The notes under the pieces were generated by a model, which was not told where the DNA came from, searched no databases, and was given only the letters and a program-made list of their open reading frames with translations. This document shows, in pieces, positions 15,123 to 24,017 of a DNA stretch of 64,000 nt (its first letter is position 1; each line of letters begins with the position of its first letter). The DNA is from Candidatus Aenigmatarchaeota archaeon (GTDB lineage Archaea > Aenigmatarchaeota > Aenigmatarchaeia > CG10238-14). The DNA lies in contig JAFCCM010000004.1 of NCBI GenBank assembly GCA_017610225.1, positions 1 through 64,000 of the forward strand, read 5' to 3'. The translations under genes were made by a program, and so were the position numbers.

Positions 15123-15471
15123 ATCTAGCCTCATAAATAGAATCATCATCTGAATAACATATGCAATAATCCAACTTGTACCTAAAGTTTTCTCCGAGCC
15201 ATCTTTCTAACTCTTCTACTTCTACTCCTAGCCATTCAACAGCTTGAAGCACAGCCCAATCATCTACTTTTTCAACTCCATCAATCGAATGCATATTAAA
15301 CTTAAACATCTTATAATCTGGTTTCCAAAACGTTCCGCTGATTGTCAAATCTGATTTTGTAAATGTGACAACAGTGAATTCTGCGTTATCTGCTACACGA
15401 GTGAGACCATTATGATATAAAGTTTTTTTCCAATCTGTCGGAATAATAAATGTTTTTGTTTTTACAGTCAT
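15115..15471 (-). CDS. Hypothetical protein, 118 aa
   Basis: Mixed alpha/beta protein with DWAVLQAVEWLGVEVEELERW in the middle. Followed by an overlapping gene. Not recognised. Confidence 0.65.
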   Translation of the reverse strand: MTVKTKTFIIPTDWKKTLYHNGLTRVADNAEFTVVTFTKSDLTISGTFWKPDYKMFKFNMHSIDGVEKVDDWAVLQAVEWLGVEVEELERWLGENFRYKLDYCICYSDDDSIYEARYE

Positions 15472-15478
15472 ATCATTT

Positions 15479-15688
15479 TTATCCTATATTAGATTCGTAA
15501 CTAAATATTTTTATATCACCATTTTTTTCTACAACTAAATATCTTTTTCCGTTTCTTCTGATATAAAACGACTTCCAACCTGATGCTTCATACGTACCTT
15601 TTATAGAACTTAACGTATTTTTAGAAAAAGCAAAGTTATGAACCTTAGTTGTTTTAGTAATTTCTCTTAAATAAACCTCCCTAGCCAT
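15479..15688 (-). CDS. Small tandem paralogue A, 69 aa
   Basis: Shares its plan with the next gene: MA-x-x-(V/I)YL, then YE(A/S)SGWK, RYLV and FSY(E/D)S at the same places. A recent tandem duplication of a small beta domain. Function unknown. Confidence 0.65.
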   Translation of the reverse strand: MAREVYLREITKTTKVHNFAFSKNTLSSIKGTYEASGWKSFYIRRNGKRYLVVEKNGDIKIFSYESNIG

Positions 15689-15897
15689 TATTTTATCCCC
15701 ATTTTAGAATCGTAACTAAATACTCTTCTCTCTCCATCAACAGGATTTTCCATAACAAGATATCTATTTCCATCTTTTCTAAAATAGCTTGCTTTCCACC
15801 CGCTGCTTTCATAATCTGTTTTTATATTTTTTAGTACATCAGTCGTAGACCATAACTGAACCTTACTTATGGTAATTAAATAAATATTTTTAGCCAT
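15688..15897 (-). CDS. Small tandem paralogue B, 69 aa
   Basis: Paralogue of 15479-15688 with the same GWK, RYLV and FSYDS positions. It abuts its partner (the stop of B touches the start of A), so the two are translated together. Confidence 0.65.
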   Translation of the reverse strand: MAKNIYLITISKVQLWSTTDVLKNIKTDYESSGWKASYFRKDGNRYLVMENPVDGERRVFSYDSKMGIK

Positions 15898-16163
15898 TAT
15901 TTTATTCTCCTACATTCAAACATTTTTGGTTTTCCCTTCATAAATCCAGAAATATCAAAATGCTCAAAAATAAAATCATAATTGTTACTTTTAGCATCTG
16001 TTTTTTTCTGCCAATCCATTGCATCTTCATCAAAAATAGTAAAAGCCTTTTCAAAAAAAGCCTCTGCATCTTCCTTAGTTTTGAATGAATGTTTAACTTT
16101 ATCCGTAATTTGGTCATGATCCCATATAGAAATTTCTATAAACCAATAAATTTCTTCTTTCAT
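15897..16163 (-). CDS. Hypothetical protein, 88 aa
   Basis: ATG at 16163 overlaps the TGA of the gene upstream. Acidic alpha/beta protein with KTKEDAEAFFEKAF. Not recognised. Confidence 0.6.
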   Translation of the reverse strand: MKEEIYWFIEISIWDHDQITDKVKHSFKTKEDAEAFFEKAFTIFDEDAMDWQKKTDAKSNNYDFIFEHFDISGFMKGKPKMFECRRIK

Positions 16164-16621
16164 TCCTGTTCCCCTTTGTCCCAACAATTTGTACAAATTT
16201 TTCCCTTCTCTTTTACTTCAAAACATTTTTTGCATATTTCGCAATTACGATCATATTCTCTTTTTATCCATATAAACTTTTTATCATATCCAAAAAATCT
16301 ATTTACGATAACAAAAAATACCGCTGATGCAGATACACTAATCAATATCAAAATAGAACATGTTATCAAATCCATAATTCCAGAACCAGGATAAGAGAAA
16401 GAAAATAATATAACAGGAGTCATAAGAAATATAATAGCAGGAATAGAAAACCATTTTTCCGAAAGCTTCCCTTCTAATTTCTTTGGTATGTACTTATATT
16501 CAGAATAGTATTGCGGAACTCCATTAGAAACCTCCAATTCCTTTCTTAGCTTTTTAAGTTCTTTAGCAGATTCATCATTCCTATTTTGATTAGGAAAAAG
16601 TATTGGAAAAAATATAAACAT
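16160..16621 (-). CDS. Membrane protein with C-terminal zinc knuckle, 153 aa
   Basis: Two hydrophobic segments (about residues 62-81 and 86-110) are followed by a cytoplasmic-type tail with CEICKKC and CTNC, a probable zinc ribbon. Layout known; function unknown. Confidence 0.65.
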   Translation of the reverse strand: MFIFFPILFPNQNRNDESAKELKKLRKELEVSNGVPQYYSEYKYIPKKLEGKLSEKWFSIPAIIFLMTPVILFSFSYPGSGIMDLITCSILILISVSASAVFFVIVNRFFGYDKKFIWIKREYDRNCEICKKCFEVKEKGKICTNCWDKGEQE

Positions 16622-16626
16622 ATCTT

Positions 16627-17466
16627 CTATCTCCTTATCAACTTAAGCAACTGCTTATCCAAGGCTTCAAGGTATTCTCTGCCCTGCCAACCGTTTTCCA
16701 AACCATCATATAGATTTTGAGGAATATTTTGCCTTATTTCTTTGCTTAAACTTGCTGCTCCACAAGCAATTGTTGCAACTGTATCAACATCTCCACAGAA
16801 GGCAATACTTTCCGTCAACAACTCGCTCATACTATCGCATTTCATGACTGCCGTAATCGCTGCGCTAACGCTATGCATGCCCTTGCTATCTACTGGCCCA
16901 GACCAAGGCAATGCCCAATCTGCCTTAACCAAAGATTTGATATAATCACCTACTTCGCTCTTTGGGCCTTTATCATAAGCAAAATAATGGGTCATTAAAG
17001 CCGCTCCCTGAGCCGCTGCAATGCCGTTAGGGGTATCATGGGTAACAGAAGCTTGAAGGGCTGTTTTATTCATTACTTCAATCTCAGATGCAAATACACC
17101 AATCGGGCAAGCCCTCATTGCTCCACCAGATTTATCACTGTTTGGTTTAATATGTTTTAAAAATTTTCCAGAACTTTTAGTAGATTGTAAAAACTTATAG
17201 AATCCACCAGCATATCCTGCCCTTGGGTTTCTTTTAAAACATATTAAAAACCTTTTAGCAATGGCATCTTTTGTCCATTTTCTACCGCTGATAAGCAATT
17301 CAGCAATGGCAATACTCATTTGAGTATCATCCGTGTAACGGCCAGGAACGAACCCTGGAATTTCTCTTTTACAATATGTTAGATTATTAAAAGATTCTAC
17401 GATTTTAGCGTCTGCATATTCAAAGGCACTTCCGTAGCTATCTCCTATGGCACATTCTAGCAGCAT
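16627..17466 (-). CDS. ADP-ribosylglycohydrolase (DraG/ARH family), 279 aa
   Basis: The ARH metal-site motifs are visible: GDSYGSAFE near the N-terminus, YTDDTQMS near residue 44 (the two Asp ligands), SGGAMRACPIG near residue 113 and GDVDTVATIA near residue 227. The family removes ADP-ribose from proteins, nucleic acids or small molecules using two Mg ions. Length is normal for the family. A phage enzyme of this kind could reverse host ADP-ribosylation during infection; with the macro domain and nicotinamidase elsewhere in the window it suggests an NAD/ADP-ribose theme. It has its own promoter. Confidence 0.9.
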   Translation of the reverse strand: MLLECAIGDSYGSAFEYADAKIVESFNNLTYCKREIPGFVPGRYTDDTQMSIAIAELLISGRKWTKDAIAKRFLICFKRNPRAGYAGGFYKFLQSTKSSGKFLKHIKPNSDKSGGAMRACPIGVFASEIEVMNKTALQASVTHDTPNGIAAAQGAALMTHYFAYDKGPKSEVGDYIKSLVKADWALPWSGPVDSKGMHSVSAAITAVMKCDSMSELLTESIAFCGDVDTVATIACGAASLSKEIRQNIPQNLYDGLENGWQGREYLEALDKQLLKLIRR

Positions 17467-17486
17467 AATAATTTCCTTTCCGCTCT

Positions 17487-17514
17487 ATTATACTGTAGAA
17501 GCTGTGAATTGAAA
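17487..17514 (-). promoter_or_regulatory. Promoter for the ADP-ribosylglycohydrolase
   Basis: TTTCAA (17509-17514), 16-base spacer, TATAAT (17487-17492), minus strand; the -10 begins about 20 bases from the ATG. Confidence 0.65.
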
Positions 17515-17533
17515 CAAAAAATTGTGAAATTTT

Positions 17534-17758
17534 TTACTTTTCATACTGCCACTCTTTCTTCAAACAGCATTTTTTGAATTTTATTCCGCTTCCACATGGA
17601 CATGGATCATTTCTTTTTACTTTCATACTTTTCAATTGTTGCGTAGTTGGATCAAGAGCCATTTGCTTCAATCTTTTTTTAGCTTCTGGGTCTTTATCTA
17701 AAAGCTTTTTCATCTTCTTACTATCATATTCATAAATTTTTCCATTGCTTGTATCCAT
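17534..17758 (-). CDS. SEC-C zinc motif protein, 74 aa
   Basis: The C-terminal [18 protein letters not shown] is a textbook SEC-C motif (CxC...CC), the zinc site found at the end of SecA and in many small proteins. The N-terminal part is a charged helix. In SecA it binds SecB and ribosomes; here only the fold can be claimed. Confidence 0.8.
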   Translation of the reverse strand: MDTSNGKIYEYDSKKMKKLLDKDPEAKKRLKQMALDPTTQQLKSMKVKRNDPCPCGSGIKFKKCCLKKEWQYEK

Positions 17759-18565
17759 TTATTCTCTCCAGTAGTTTATATCCCAATTTTTTGGCATATA
17801 TTGAGGATTCATAATATCTATAAAATGCTTTCTCCACATAATAAAGAAGTTTTTCAAACTATCCTTCTTCATATATATTCTAAGATTTTCTTTCATATTT
17901 TCTTTAGCTATTTGCTTATATCTTTTTCTTTCTTTTTTTAGTTCCTCTATAACATTTTTTATTTCCTCCGCTGTCATATTCTCAACATTTTTATCAACAT
18001 ACGAAGAAAGAAATTTATGTATTGATTTTCTTTGTTTTGATGATATTTTTCTTTTACTAATTATATTTATATTTTTTATAGCACAGACGAATCTATCAGC
18101 TACCATATGATCTTTTTGATATTGTATTATTATATCTTTTATTAAATTATCTTTAAATTTAGATGCTTCTTTTTCATATTTCCTATGGCAATCTATGCAA
18201 ATAATTAAAACATCATGCATAGTATGATTAACATGCTTTTTCTCTTCTTCTATCTTTGACCATATGCTTCTGAAGAAATACGGAACACAATGATGCTTCG
18301 TCAATTCTTTTTCGCTTCCACAAACAACGCATTTCGCTTCTTTCTTAGATAGAAAAAAATTTTTATTAACATCGCTTGAATGACCCATTCCTTTAGGCTT
18401 AAACGTCAACTGTATAACTTTTCCATCTTCGTTGTCAGAAATTACCTTAGCCAAACCCCTGCTTAAATACCAATTAGCCTTTTCATCTCCACATAAGAAC
18501 ATAGGTTCTCCATCTGGTGATAGAACTTTAATATTACCATAGATTTTTTTCTTAAGGTGTTCCAT
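17759..18565 (-). CDS. HNH-like nuclease domain protein, 268 aa
   Basis: CVVCG near residue 78, a KHHCVPYF segment and CIDCHRKYE near residue 130 form a zinc-stabilised HNH (beta-beta-alpha metal) layout. The flanks are an N-terminal beta domain and a long basic helical C-terminus. It could be a homing or a host-directed nuclease; the minus-strand position within an operon fits either. Confidence 0.7.
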   Translation of the reverse strand: MEHLKKKIYGNIKVLSPDGEPMFLCGDEKANWYLSRGLAKVISDNEDGKVIQLTFKPKGMGHSSDVNKNFFLSKKEAKCVVCGSEKELTKHHCVPYFFRSIWSKIEEEKKHVNHTMHDVLIICIDCHRKYEKEASKFKDNLIKDIIIQYQKDHMVADRFVCAIKNINIISKRKISSKQRKSIHKFLSSYVDKNVENMTAEEIKNVIEELKKERKRYKQIAKENMKENLRIYMKKDSLKNFFIMWRKHFIDIMNPQYMPKNWDINYWRE

Positions 18566-18568
18566 AAT

Positions 18569-19093
18569 TTATTTTTCTATTTTATAAATATTACCATATT
18601 CATCTTCCGTTTCAAAATAAATAATCTTGTCAGCGATTATGGTAAATTCATTACCGTATCCAGGTGCATCAAAAGGATAAAGAACAACAATTTTTCCTTC
18701 TGCGTTTTTCCATCCTCCCATTGTAATCTTTAATTTTTCCAATTTATCTTCATAGCTTAATTCATCCTGATTTGAAAAAGTCAAATCCAAATCTGCATAA
18801 ATTATCCAATCATTCTGTATTTTTTCCATGAAATCAGAAAAATTCATTATATCAGGTTGTCTAAAATAATACCAAAAATGTTCATTATTTTTTCTTGCTG
18901 CTTTAATTTTTGATTTATGAATATCATAAATAAATCCATCTTCATGAACACATCTGACCGTTTCATAAACCTGTCCATTTTTTCCTTTAAAACCTGATAT
19001 AACGAGATATTCTTTATCGAATTCATCTATAATAAGCCATGTATATTCTATGGATTCAATTATTTTTTTATCTCTTTCAGTATTAGTTTCCAT
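18569..19093 (-). CDS. Hypothetical protein, 174 aa
   Basis: Soluble, beta-rich, acidic protein. ATG at 19093 is chosen over an upstream TTG; the ribosome site is weak, consistent with coupling to the gene just upstream. Not recognised. Confidence 0.65.
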   Translation of the reverse strand: METNTERDKKIIESIEYTWLIIDEFDKEYLVISGFKGKNGQVYETVRCVHEDGFIYDIHKSKIKAARKNNEHFWYYFRQPDIMNFSDFMEKIQNDWIIYADLDLTFSNQDELSYEDKLEKLKITMGGWKNAEGKIVVLYPFDAPGYGNEFTIIADKIIYFETEDEYGNIYKIEK

Positions 19094-19095
19094 AA

Positions 19096-19338
19096 TCAAT
19101 TTTCAACCTTTGCACTTTTACTTTCCTCGGATTCCAAATAATTGCATATGATCATAGCAATCGTCTGAGTACTTCTTAATTTTCCCTCTTTTTTAACTCT
19201 TTGTATAAGACGTTCTACATCATTTAATCTTTCGATAAGAATTGGATGTGCAGCTATAAAATCAGCCACAGTAAGATTAAGCATTCTACTAGCTATAGAA
19301 ACATATTCTTTTTTAGAAAGTTGAATACTATTCATCAT
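19096..19338 (-). CDS. Hypothetical helical protein, 80 aa
   Basis: Helical, ending in an acidic/polar tail. Start at the ATG-ATG pair behind GGAAGGAG. Transcribed from the promoter at 19405-19432. Not recognised. Confidence 0.65.
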   Translation of the reverse strand: MMNSIQLSKKEYVSIASRMLNLTVADFIAAHPILIERLNDVERLIQRVKKEGKLRSTQTIAMIICNYLESEESKSAKVEN

Positions 19339-19404
19339 TGTCTCCTTCCTCAAATTTCTCCAAAACTATTTTTTGAGTTAAAATCTTCATCTTCTTCATG
19401 CACT

Positions 19405-19432
19405 ATTATACTTCTAATTTTTCTTTTTGCAA
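19405..19432 (-). promoter_or_regulatory. Promoter inside the end of the upstream gene
   Basis: Exact TTGCAA-N16-TATAAT match on the minus strand. It overlaps the last codons of the lipoprotein gene 19406-19627. Confidence 0.85.
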
Positions 19433-19627
19433 CATTTTTTCCGGAATAGCGGCAAATTTAACAGGGGATTTCCATTCAGTGACTCCATCCCAATAGATTC
19501 CATCTTCATTCTGTTTTTTTAATTTGTTTTCTGTATTGTTTTTATTTGAAATATTACATCCAATTATATCCCAAGAAAACATCATTACAAAAACAATACA
19601 TACAATCTTCGCAATTCTATTCTTCAT
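19406..19627 (-). CDS. Probable small lipoprotein, 73 aa
   Basis: A hydrophobic N-terminal signal (residues 6-22) ends in IIGC, a lipobox with Cys at about 24. The mature part is polar with WDGVTEWKSP. Not recognised otherwise. Confidence 0.6.
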   Translation of the reverse strand: MKNRIAKIVCIVFVMMFSWDIIGCNISNKNNTENKLKKQNEDGIYWDGVTEWKSPVKFAAIPEKMLQKEKLEV

Positions 19628-19638
19628 CTTACTATCTC

Positions 19639-20025
19639 CTAATAATTTTTATACACTGTTTTTACAATATCAAAAAGCTGACCATACAAAAAACTCAACT
19701 CATCAGATTTTAGATAATTTGAAAAACAATAATCTACATTTCTACGAATTTCAGAAGCAATTTTTTGTAAAGATTTTGTAATAATACTACCTTCTATTTT
19801 ATAAATTGTTTTAATAGAACGTTTCAAACACAATTGAAATCCTTCATCAATTGGTTCATCGCCTTTAATTTCCAATACAATTTTTATATTTTTATTTTTT
19901 CCAGCAGAAGCATCTAATTCTAAAATAGCTTTTTTATCAATACCGTATTCATATATAGCAATAACATATGGTCCTTTACCATTTTTTCTTTTTTCAACAT
20001 TTATTTCTAAATTATCTTTATACAT
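19639..20025 (-). CDS. Hypothetical protein, 128 aa, paralogue of 22308-22691
   Basis: The N-terminal half (KGPYVIAIYEY...AILELDASAG...IKIVLEIKG) aligns by eye with the protein at 22308-22691 (KGPIVKAIFLF...VILELHGSKG...LTIKLEG). It is a beta domain followed by helices. Function unknown. Confidence 0.65.
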   Translation of the reverse strand: MYKDNLEINVEKRKNGKGPYVIAIYEYGIDKKAILELDASAGKNKNIKIVLEIKGDEPIDEGFQLCLKRSIKTIYKIEGSIITKSLQKIASEIRRNVDYCFSNYLKSDELSFLYGQLFDIVKTVYKNY

Positions 20026-20266
20026 TTTTGTTCCTAGACTCCAACTCTTTCTCTAGCTTTTCTATGGATTCTTTCAACCACTTTACATCTTCCATATTCA
20101 AAACCAAAGTTAGATACTTGTTTCTACTTCCATAAAAAGGGTGGGGATTTGAATCAGAAAATTCCATCAATTCCATAATAGCATAATGCCTTTCTCTAGC
20201 ATCAATACAAAGAGTAACTTCTCCAGTCCAATTCAATTTTCTATTATATTCAATTTTGCAATCCAT
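20018..20266 (-). CDS. Hypothetical protein, 82 aa
   Basis: Beta strands then a charged terminal helix (IEKLEKELESRNK). Overlaps the next gene by eight bases. Not recognised. Confidence 0.6.
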   Translation of the reverse strand: MDCKIEYNRKLNWTGEVTLCIDARERHYAIMELMEFSDSNPHPFYGSRNKYLTLVLNMEDVKWLKESIEKLEKELESRNKNV

Positions 20267-20274
20267 TATTATCC

Positions 20275-20697
20275 TTAAAAAGGTATATTATTATCTTCGC
20301 TTTGTGTGTATTCGTTGTATTCTACTACCTGACCGCTAGAATCTCTGCTTATGAAATTATCTTCTTCATTGTTTTCAACAAATTCATCTTCTTTCATTTT
20401 ATCTTTACACATTTTTTCAATATTTGAAGTTATTTGCTTAAGGTTTTCGACATTTGTATTCATGCAAACAAGAAGTTCTATCATACTTTTAGACGCAGCA
20501 AAAAATGATTGAATTTCCAATTCAAGTTCTTCATCTACTCCGTTGTTTTTGGTATTTACTTCTACACTAATCATTAACTCCATAGACTTAATAATCGAAT
20601 GTTTTATATGTTCAAAATCATTGTCGCAATTTTCTACAGCTCCCTGTAAAATTGACAAATCGTATATAACACTATTTTTGCTAAAAAGATTTTTCAT
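20275..20697 (-). CDS. Helical protein with SSB-like acidic tip, 140 aa
   Basis: Residues 1-100 are helical, resembling the family of helical-bundle proteins between 22 and 29 kb. The C-terminus ends in EDNNIPF after a long acidic stretch, closely resembling the DDDIPF tip of bacterial single-stranded-DNA-binding proteins, which recruits repair and replication enzymes. There is no OB-fold. The tip may let this protein contact SSB-binding host proteins; this is inference from the last residues only. Confidence 0.6.
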   Translation of the reverse strand: MKNLFSKNSVIYDLSILQGAVENCDNDFEHIKHSIIKSMELMISVEVNTKNNGVDEELELEIQSFFAASKSMIELLVCMNTNVENLKQITSNIEKMCKDKMKEDEFVENNEEDNFISRDSSGQVVEYNEYTQSEDNNIPF

Positions 20698-20707
20698 TTA
20701 ATTCTCC

Positions 20708-20995
20708 CTACACTATTGGATTTTTTCTAGGTCTGCCACGTTTTTTTTTAGGTTGTTCGCTTCCATTACTTATAACTGCTGAAGCAGATAATTTTTTAGC
20801 TTTTTTCTTAGCTTTCTTTTCATCTCTTTTAGCTTTTATTTTTTCTCTATTATTTGCCCTTACTCCTTCCATATCAGATAAAGATAATCCTCCTATCAAG
20901 CATTTTGAACATACACACGATTTGGATTCTATCGCAACTATAACTTCATTATCGCATTTATCACATTTTAATAATTTTCTACCATTTGAAGCCAT
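20708..20995 (-). CDS. Zinc-finger / AT-hook-like protein, 95 aa
   Basis: CDKCD and CVCSKC in the first 33 residues form a zinc site. A Lys-rich helix follows, and the C-terminus KKKRGRPRKNP is an AT-hook-like motif (core GRP), which binds the minor groove of AT-rich DNA. Probably DNA-binding; its role is unknown. Confidence 0.7.
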   Translation of the reverse strand: MASNGRKLLKCDKCDNEVIVAIESKSCVCSKCLIGGLSLSDMEGVRANNREKIKAKRDEKKAKKKAKKLSASAVISNGSEQPKKKRGRPRKNPIV

Positions 20996-21003
20996 ATATT
21001 CCC

Positions 21004-21420
21004 CTATTCATCCCCTGCAAATTTAATAATATCGTTAACAAAAGAATCATTCCATTCATCTGCATCAAAGCGATATGCATTATCATCTACAAATAACTTG
21101 CATACTGGTTTCCCAGAGCCTACATAGATTTCATCATAATAAACGCCCCAATACCTCAACCACTCTTCCATTTCTTTTACTTGGCTATCTTGGTATTTTC
21201 CATTGTACAACCTAGAATGGCATCGACTGGAATAGATAAGTATTTTATATCCCTTGTCTCTCAAAGAATCTAGAACATCTTGGATACCATTGATAGGAGT
21301 ATCATAAATAGTCCCATCATGAAATCCTTTGCGATATCCGTGTATAACACCATCAAAATCGAAAACAATAACCTTCTCTCTTTTGCTGCGACCTTCTTTT
21401 TCTTGTTCTGTTTTAGACAT
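21004..21420 (-). CDS. HAD-superfamily phosphatase, 138 aa
   Basis: Motif I VFDFDGVIHG (nucleophile Asp near residue 20), motif II Ser in LIYSSRC, a downstream Lys and motif IV LFVDDNAYRFD. This compact layout is common among phage HAD enzymes of the 5'-nucleotidase or polynucleotide 3'-phosphatase type. The substrate cannot be told. Given the RNA ligases in the window, an RNA-end phosphatase is an attractive but unproven option. Confidence 0.8.
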   Translation of the reverse strand: MSKTEQEKEGRSKREKVIVFDFDGVIHGYRKGFHDGTIYDTPINGIQDVLDSLRDKGYKILIYSSRCHSRLYNGKYQDSQVKEMEEWLRYWGVYYDEIYVGSGKPVCKLFVDDNAYRFDADEWNDSFVNDIIKFAGDE

Positions 21421-21428
21421 TAATCCTC

Positions 21429-21959
21429 CTATTTTGAATCAACCATTGCCGTTAGTTTAAAGAATGCGTCATCATATGGAATAACCTTAATAGGAAACAA
21501 AGACAAAAACTTAGCATAATTATACCAATCACATATCCTTATCGATTTAATCGGATTATAGTTAAAATAACCGATATCCATTCTTATATATTCATTCGTA
21601 TTATCGTCTAAATAAATACAGATATTATTAAACGAGCTAGAACTTTTTCTAAGATCAAAAAGCTTTCTTATGAAATTATATATCGGTTCAAAATCTTTGT
21701 TTTTTCCATGCAAAAAACAATTAAATGGGGGATTATTGCTATAACCTGGTTTCGGATTGTCACCCTCCATCCACTCCGCATTAAGAAGGATTCCACTCTC
21801 TATAAGTATTTTGCTTCTGATTCGATTTCTCTTTACATCCATATCCCGTTTTTCAACTTTTAGTTCCTTCAGTTTCTTGGAGCATAAAACTACTTCTTCC
21901 CTCTTTGCTTTCAATTCCTTTTTTAGATCATCATACTCTTTCGTAAGTTGCTGCATCAT
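21429..21959 (-). CDS. Hypothetical protein, 176 aa, N-terminal coiled coil
   Basis: Residues 1-50 form a charged coiled coil; the rest is an alpha/beta domain rich in Asn, Tyr and Phe. Driven by the promoter at 21991-22017. Not recognised. Confidence 0.65.
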   Translation of the reverse strand: MMQQLTKEYDDLKKELKAKREEVVLCSKKLKELKVEKRDMDVKRNRIRSKILIESGILLNAEWMEGDNPKPGYSNNPPFNCFLHGKNKDFEPIYNFIRKLFDLRKSSSSFNNICIYLDDNTNEYIRMDIGYFNYNPIKSIRICDWYNYAKFLSLFPIKVIPYDDAFFKLTAMVDSK

Positions 21960-21990
21960 AACTAGCCCCTTTTTCTATTACAGTTGCTGT

Positions 21991-22017
21991 ATTATACTGT
22001 AAAATTGTTTTTTGCAA
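21991..22017 (-). promoter_or_regulatory. Promoter
   Basis: TTGCAA and TATAAT on the minus strand, with a 15-base spacer, one shorter than usual here. Confidence 0.75.
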
Positions 22018-22023
22018 CAAAAA

Positions 22024-22305
22024 TTACTTTTTACTTTTCGGTTTTTTACAAAGACCATCCAAAGCTTTTATATGATTTTGTAACAATTCTACATTTCTTT
22101 TAGCTTCCAAATAGATTTCTTTAGATAATATTTGTATTTCTTCAAGCTGCAAACATTCTTCTGGACATTGAAAAACATCATTATTCTTTTTAACAGATAA
22201 AGATAATTCTCTTACAGAACCAGTAAGTGGATAAACCTTTTCTATTGTTTTTTGCAATAAATTCATTTTAGCTAATATTGATATATAATGTATAGAATTA
22301 TTCAT
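22024..22305 (-). CDS. Small all-helical protein, 93 aa
   Basis: Predicted helices throughout, with a polar break in the middle; one of a dozen similar small helical proteins between 20 and 29 kb. Ends in a Lys-rich tail. Function unknown. Confidence 0.6.
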   Translation of the reverse strand: MNNSIHYISILAKMNLLQKTIEKVYPLTGSVRELSLSVKKNNDVFQCPEECLQLEEIQILSKEIYLEAKRNVELLQNHIKALDGLCKKPKSKK

Positions 22306-22307
22306 AA

Positions 22308-22691
22308 TTATTTTCTTTTATATTGTTTATTAAGCTCTTTAACTATTCTGGGGAGATATTTATTCATATTATCTAGCTCATCTACAGAAACATAATCTTC
22401 AAGAGATAGGCATAAATCTTCAAATATATTTTTTGTTTTATGATTTGTAGTCGCAACAAGATTATCACCATTCTCATCTATAAAAGAATTTTTTATCTCA
22501 GAATAAAAAGGGAATTCATCATACTCTTCTTCCAAACCCTCTAGCTTAATCGTTAACTCTGTAGGAGAATATATTCCTTTTGATCCATGTAGTTCCAGAA
22601 TAACTTTAAAATTATCAAATAAAAATATAGCTTTAACAATCGGGCCTTTTAATTCAGATACCCTTTCAATCTCTATATTTGGTTCTTTCAT
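22308..22691 (-). CDS. Hypothetical protein, 127 aa, paralogue of 19639-20025
   Basis: Beta N-terminal domain (VILELHGSKG, LTIKLEG) and helical C-terminus, matching the plan of the 128-aa protein at 19639. Both sit next to helical-bundle genes. Function unknown. Confidence 0.65.
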   Translation of the reverse strand: MKEPNIEIERVSELKGPIVKAIFLFDNFKVILELHGSKGIYSPTELTIKLEGLEEEYDEFPFYSEIKNSFIDENGDNLVATTNHKTKNIFEDLCLSLEDYVSVDELDNMNKYLPRIVKELNKQYKRK

Positions 22692-22693
22692 TT

Positions 22694-23125
22694 TTATTGA
22701 TCCTTTAATTCAGTTAATTTATTTGACATCATAATGGATATTTTCTTTGCATCGGAATTTCCTTTTTTCAAAAGATTCATGAAATCTAAAAACTCTTTTT
22801 CAATATTTTCAATTTCGCAAGACAATCCATCTATTTCCAATTTATCAGATTCACCTATAACTAATGAATTATGATTTTTATACATATTTTCAATGATTAA
22901 TCTCATTTCTGAAAACGATCTAAATATTTCTTTAGCTCTGGTATTTATCGTAGTAAAATGAGAAGATAATTTATGAATAGAAGAATTATATTTATATATA
23001 TCTCTACTTATTCTTTCAAAATATTTTTCTTGAGATTCATCAAAATATACAAATTTAGGAGTTTCTTCTTTCCTATCTAAATACATTTCAAAATTCAATG
23101 GTTTTTTGTTTTCTTCCTTTGACAT
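22694..23125 (-). CDS. All-helical protein, 143 aa
   Basis: Long amphipathic helices separated by polar turns; member of the helical family here. Overlaps the gene upstream by 38 bases. Function unknown. Confidence 0.65.
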   Translation of the reverse strand: MSKEENKKPLNFEMYLDRKEETPKFVYFDESQEKYFERISRDIYKYNSSIHKLSSHFTTINTRAKEIFRSFSEMRLIIENMYKNHNSLVIGESDKLEIDGLSCEIENIEKEFLDFMNLLKKGNSDAKKISIMMSNKLTELKDQ

Positions 23126-23573
23126 GATTCTCTATTCCCTCTTTCTCTAATTCTTCAAATGCATTTCTTTGAAATCTAAATTGATTAGAAAAATCCTCTA
23201 TTGCGTCTTCAAAATCCTTTGTGAATTCCATTAATTCATCTATTTGAGATGAAACCTTTTCGTTATTATGATATTCGCCAGCATTGCCTCTTAAATAATC
23301 TATCTTCCCTTTTAGATTATTCACTGGCCCAAGCATTTCAGAAAACTTAAGTTGCAATTCATTGACCTTAACTATAACTGCTTTTAACATCTCAGGTCCG
23401 CTAGAAGACATATCTAAAATCTTATCTAATTCTTCTGGATCAACTATTCTAGCATTATAATTATATTTTGTTGATTCATATTGATTATTCGATACTCTTC
23501 CTATCTTGGCAAGAGAATCCATATTATCTAAATACATTTGCATATAAGTTTTTTTAACTTTCAAATCTTCCAT
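23088..23573 (-). CDS. All-helical protein, 161 aa
   Basis: Amphipathic helices with MLKAVIVKVNELQLKFSEML in the centre and a polar gap before a second helical pair. Same layout as the neighbouring helical proteins. Function unknown. Confidence 0.65.
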   Translation of the reverse strand: MEDLKVKKTYMQMYLDNMDSLAKIGRVSNNQYESTKYNYNARIVDPEELDKILDMSSSGPEMLKAVIVKVNELQLKFSEMLGPVNNLKGKIDYLRGNAGEYHNNEKVSSQIDELMEFTKDFEDAIEDFSNQFRFQRNAFEELEKEGIENHVKGRKQKTIEF

Positions 23574-23575
23574 TT

Positions 23576-23797
23576 TTACATATTCTCCATTATTTTGTCT
23601 ATATATTTTTTAGATTCAATAACTGCATCATTATATTTTTCAGTCTGCAAAAAATAATCAACATGAGATTCTTTGGTATTATTATATATTTTAACAAACC
23701 ATAGCTTATTAAAATTTCTTTTACTAACAAAAGAATGTTTAAGATTTATAGTGAATCCCCTATATTCAACTGAAGTTTCTACAATATTATTTTTCAT
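23576..23797 (-). CDS. Small beta protein, 73 aa
   Basis: ATG at 23797 overlaps the stop of the gene upstream (ATGAAAAATAA), preferred over an in-frame ATG 36 bases earlier. Beta strands (VEYRGFTINLKHSFVSK) are followed by a terminal helix. Function unknown. Confidence 0.55.
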   Translation of the reverse strand: MKNNIVETSVEYRGFTINLKHSFVSKRNFNKLWFVKIYNNTKESHVDYFLQTEKYNDAVIESKKYIDKIMENM

Positions 23798-24017
23798 GTT
23801 TATACCTATAGTCCACTTCTTTGGATAATTCATCAGCCTTATTAGCCAATATCTTTATTCTATCACTATATATACTCACACTATATTTTAAATCAAGAGA
23901 TTTTGTATCTAAACAAGTAGCTGCTATAGAACACAATTCCTCTTCTACTATATCGTATGTTTTCCATAATTTGTTTGCCCTTCTACGAGCAAATATATTT
24001 TTTATACTATTAAACAT
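23787..24017 (-). CDS. Small helical protein, 76 aa
   Basis: A basic N-terminus followed by a helical bundle-like sequence. Ends overlapping the next gene. Function unknown. Confidence 0.6.
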   Translation of the reverse strand: MFNSIKNIFARRRANKLWKTYDIVEEELCSIAATCLDTKSLDLKYSVSIYSDRIKILANKADELSKEVDYRYKHEK

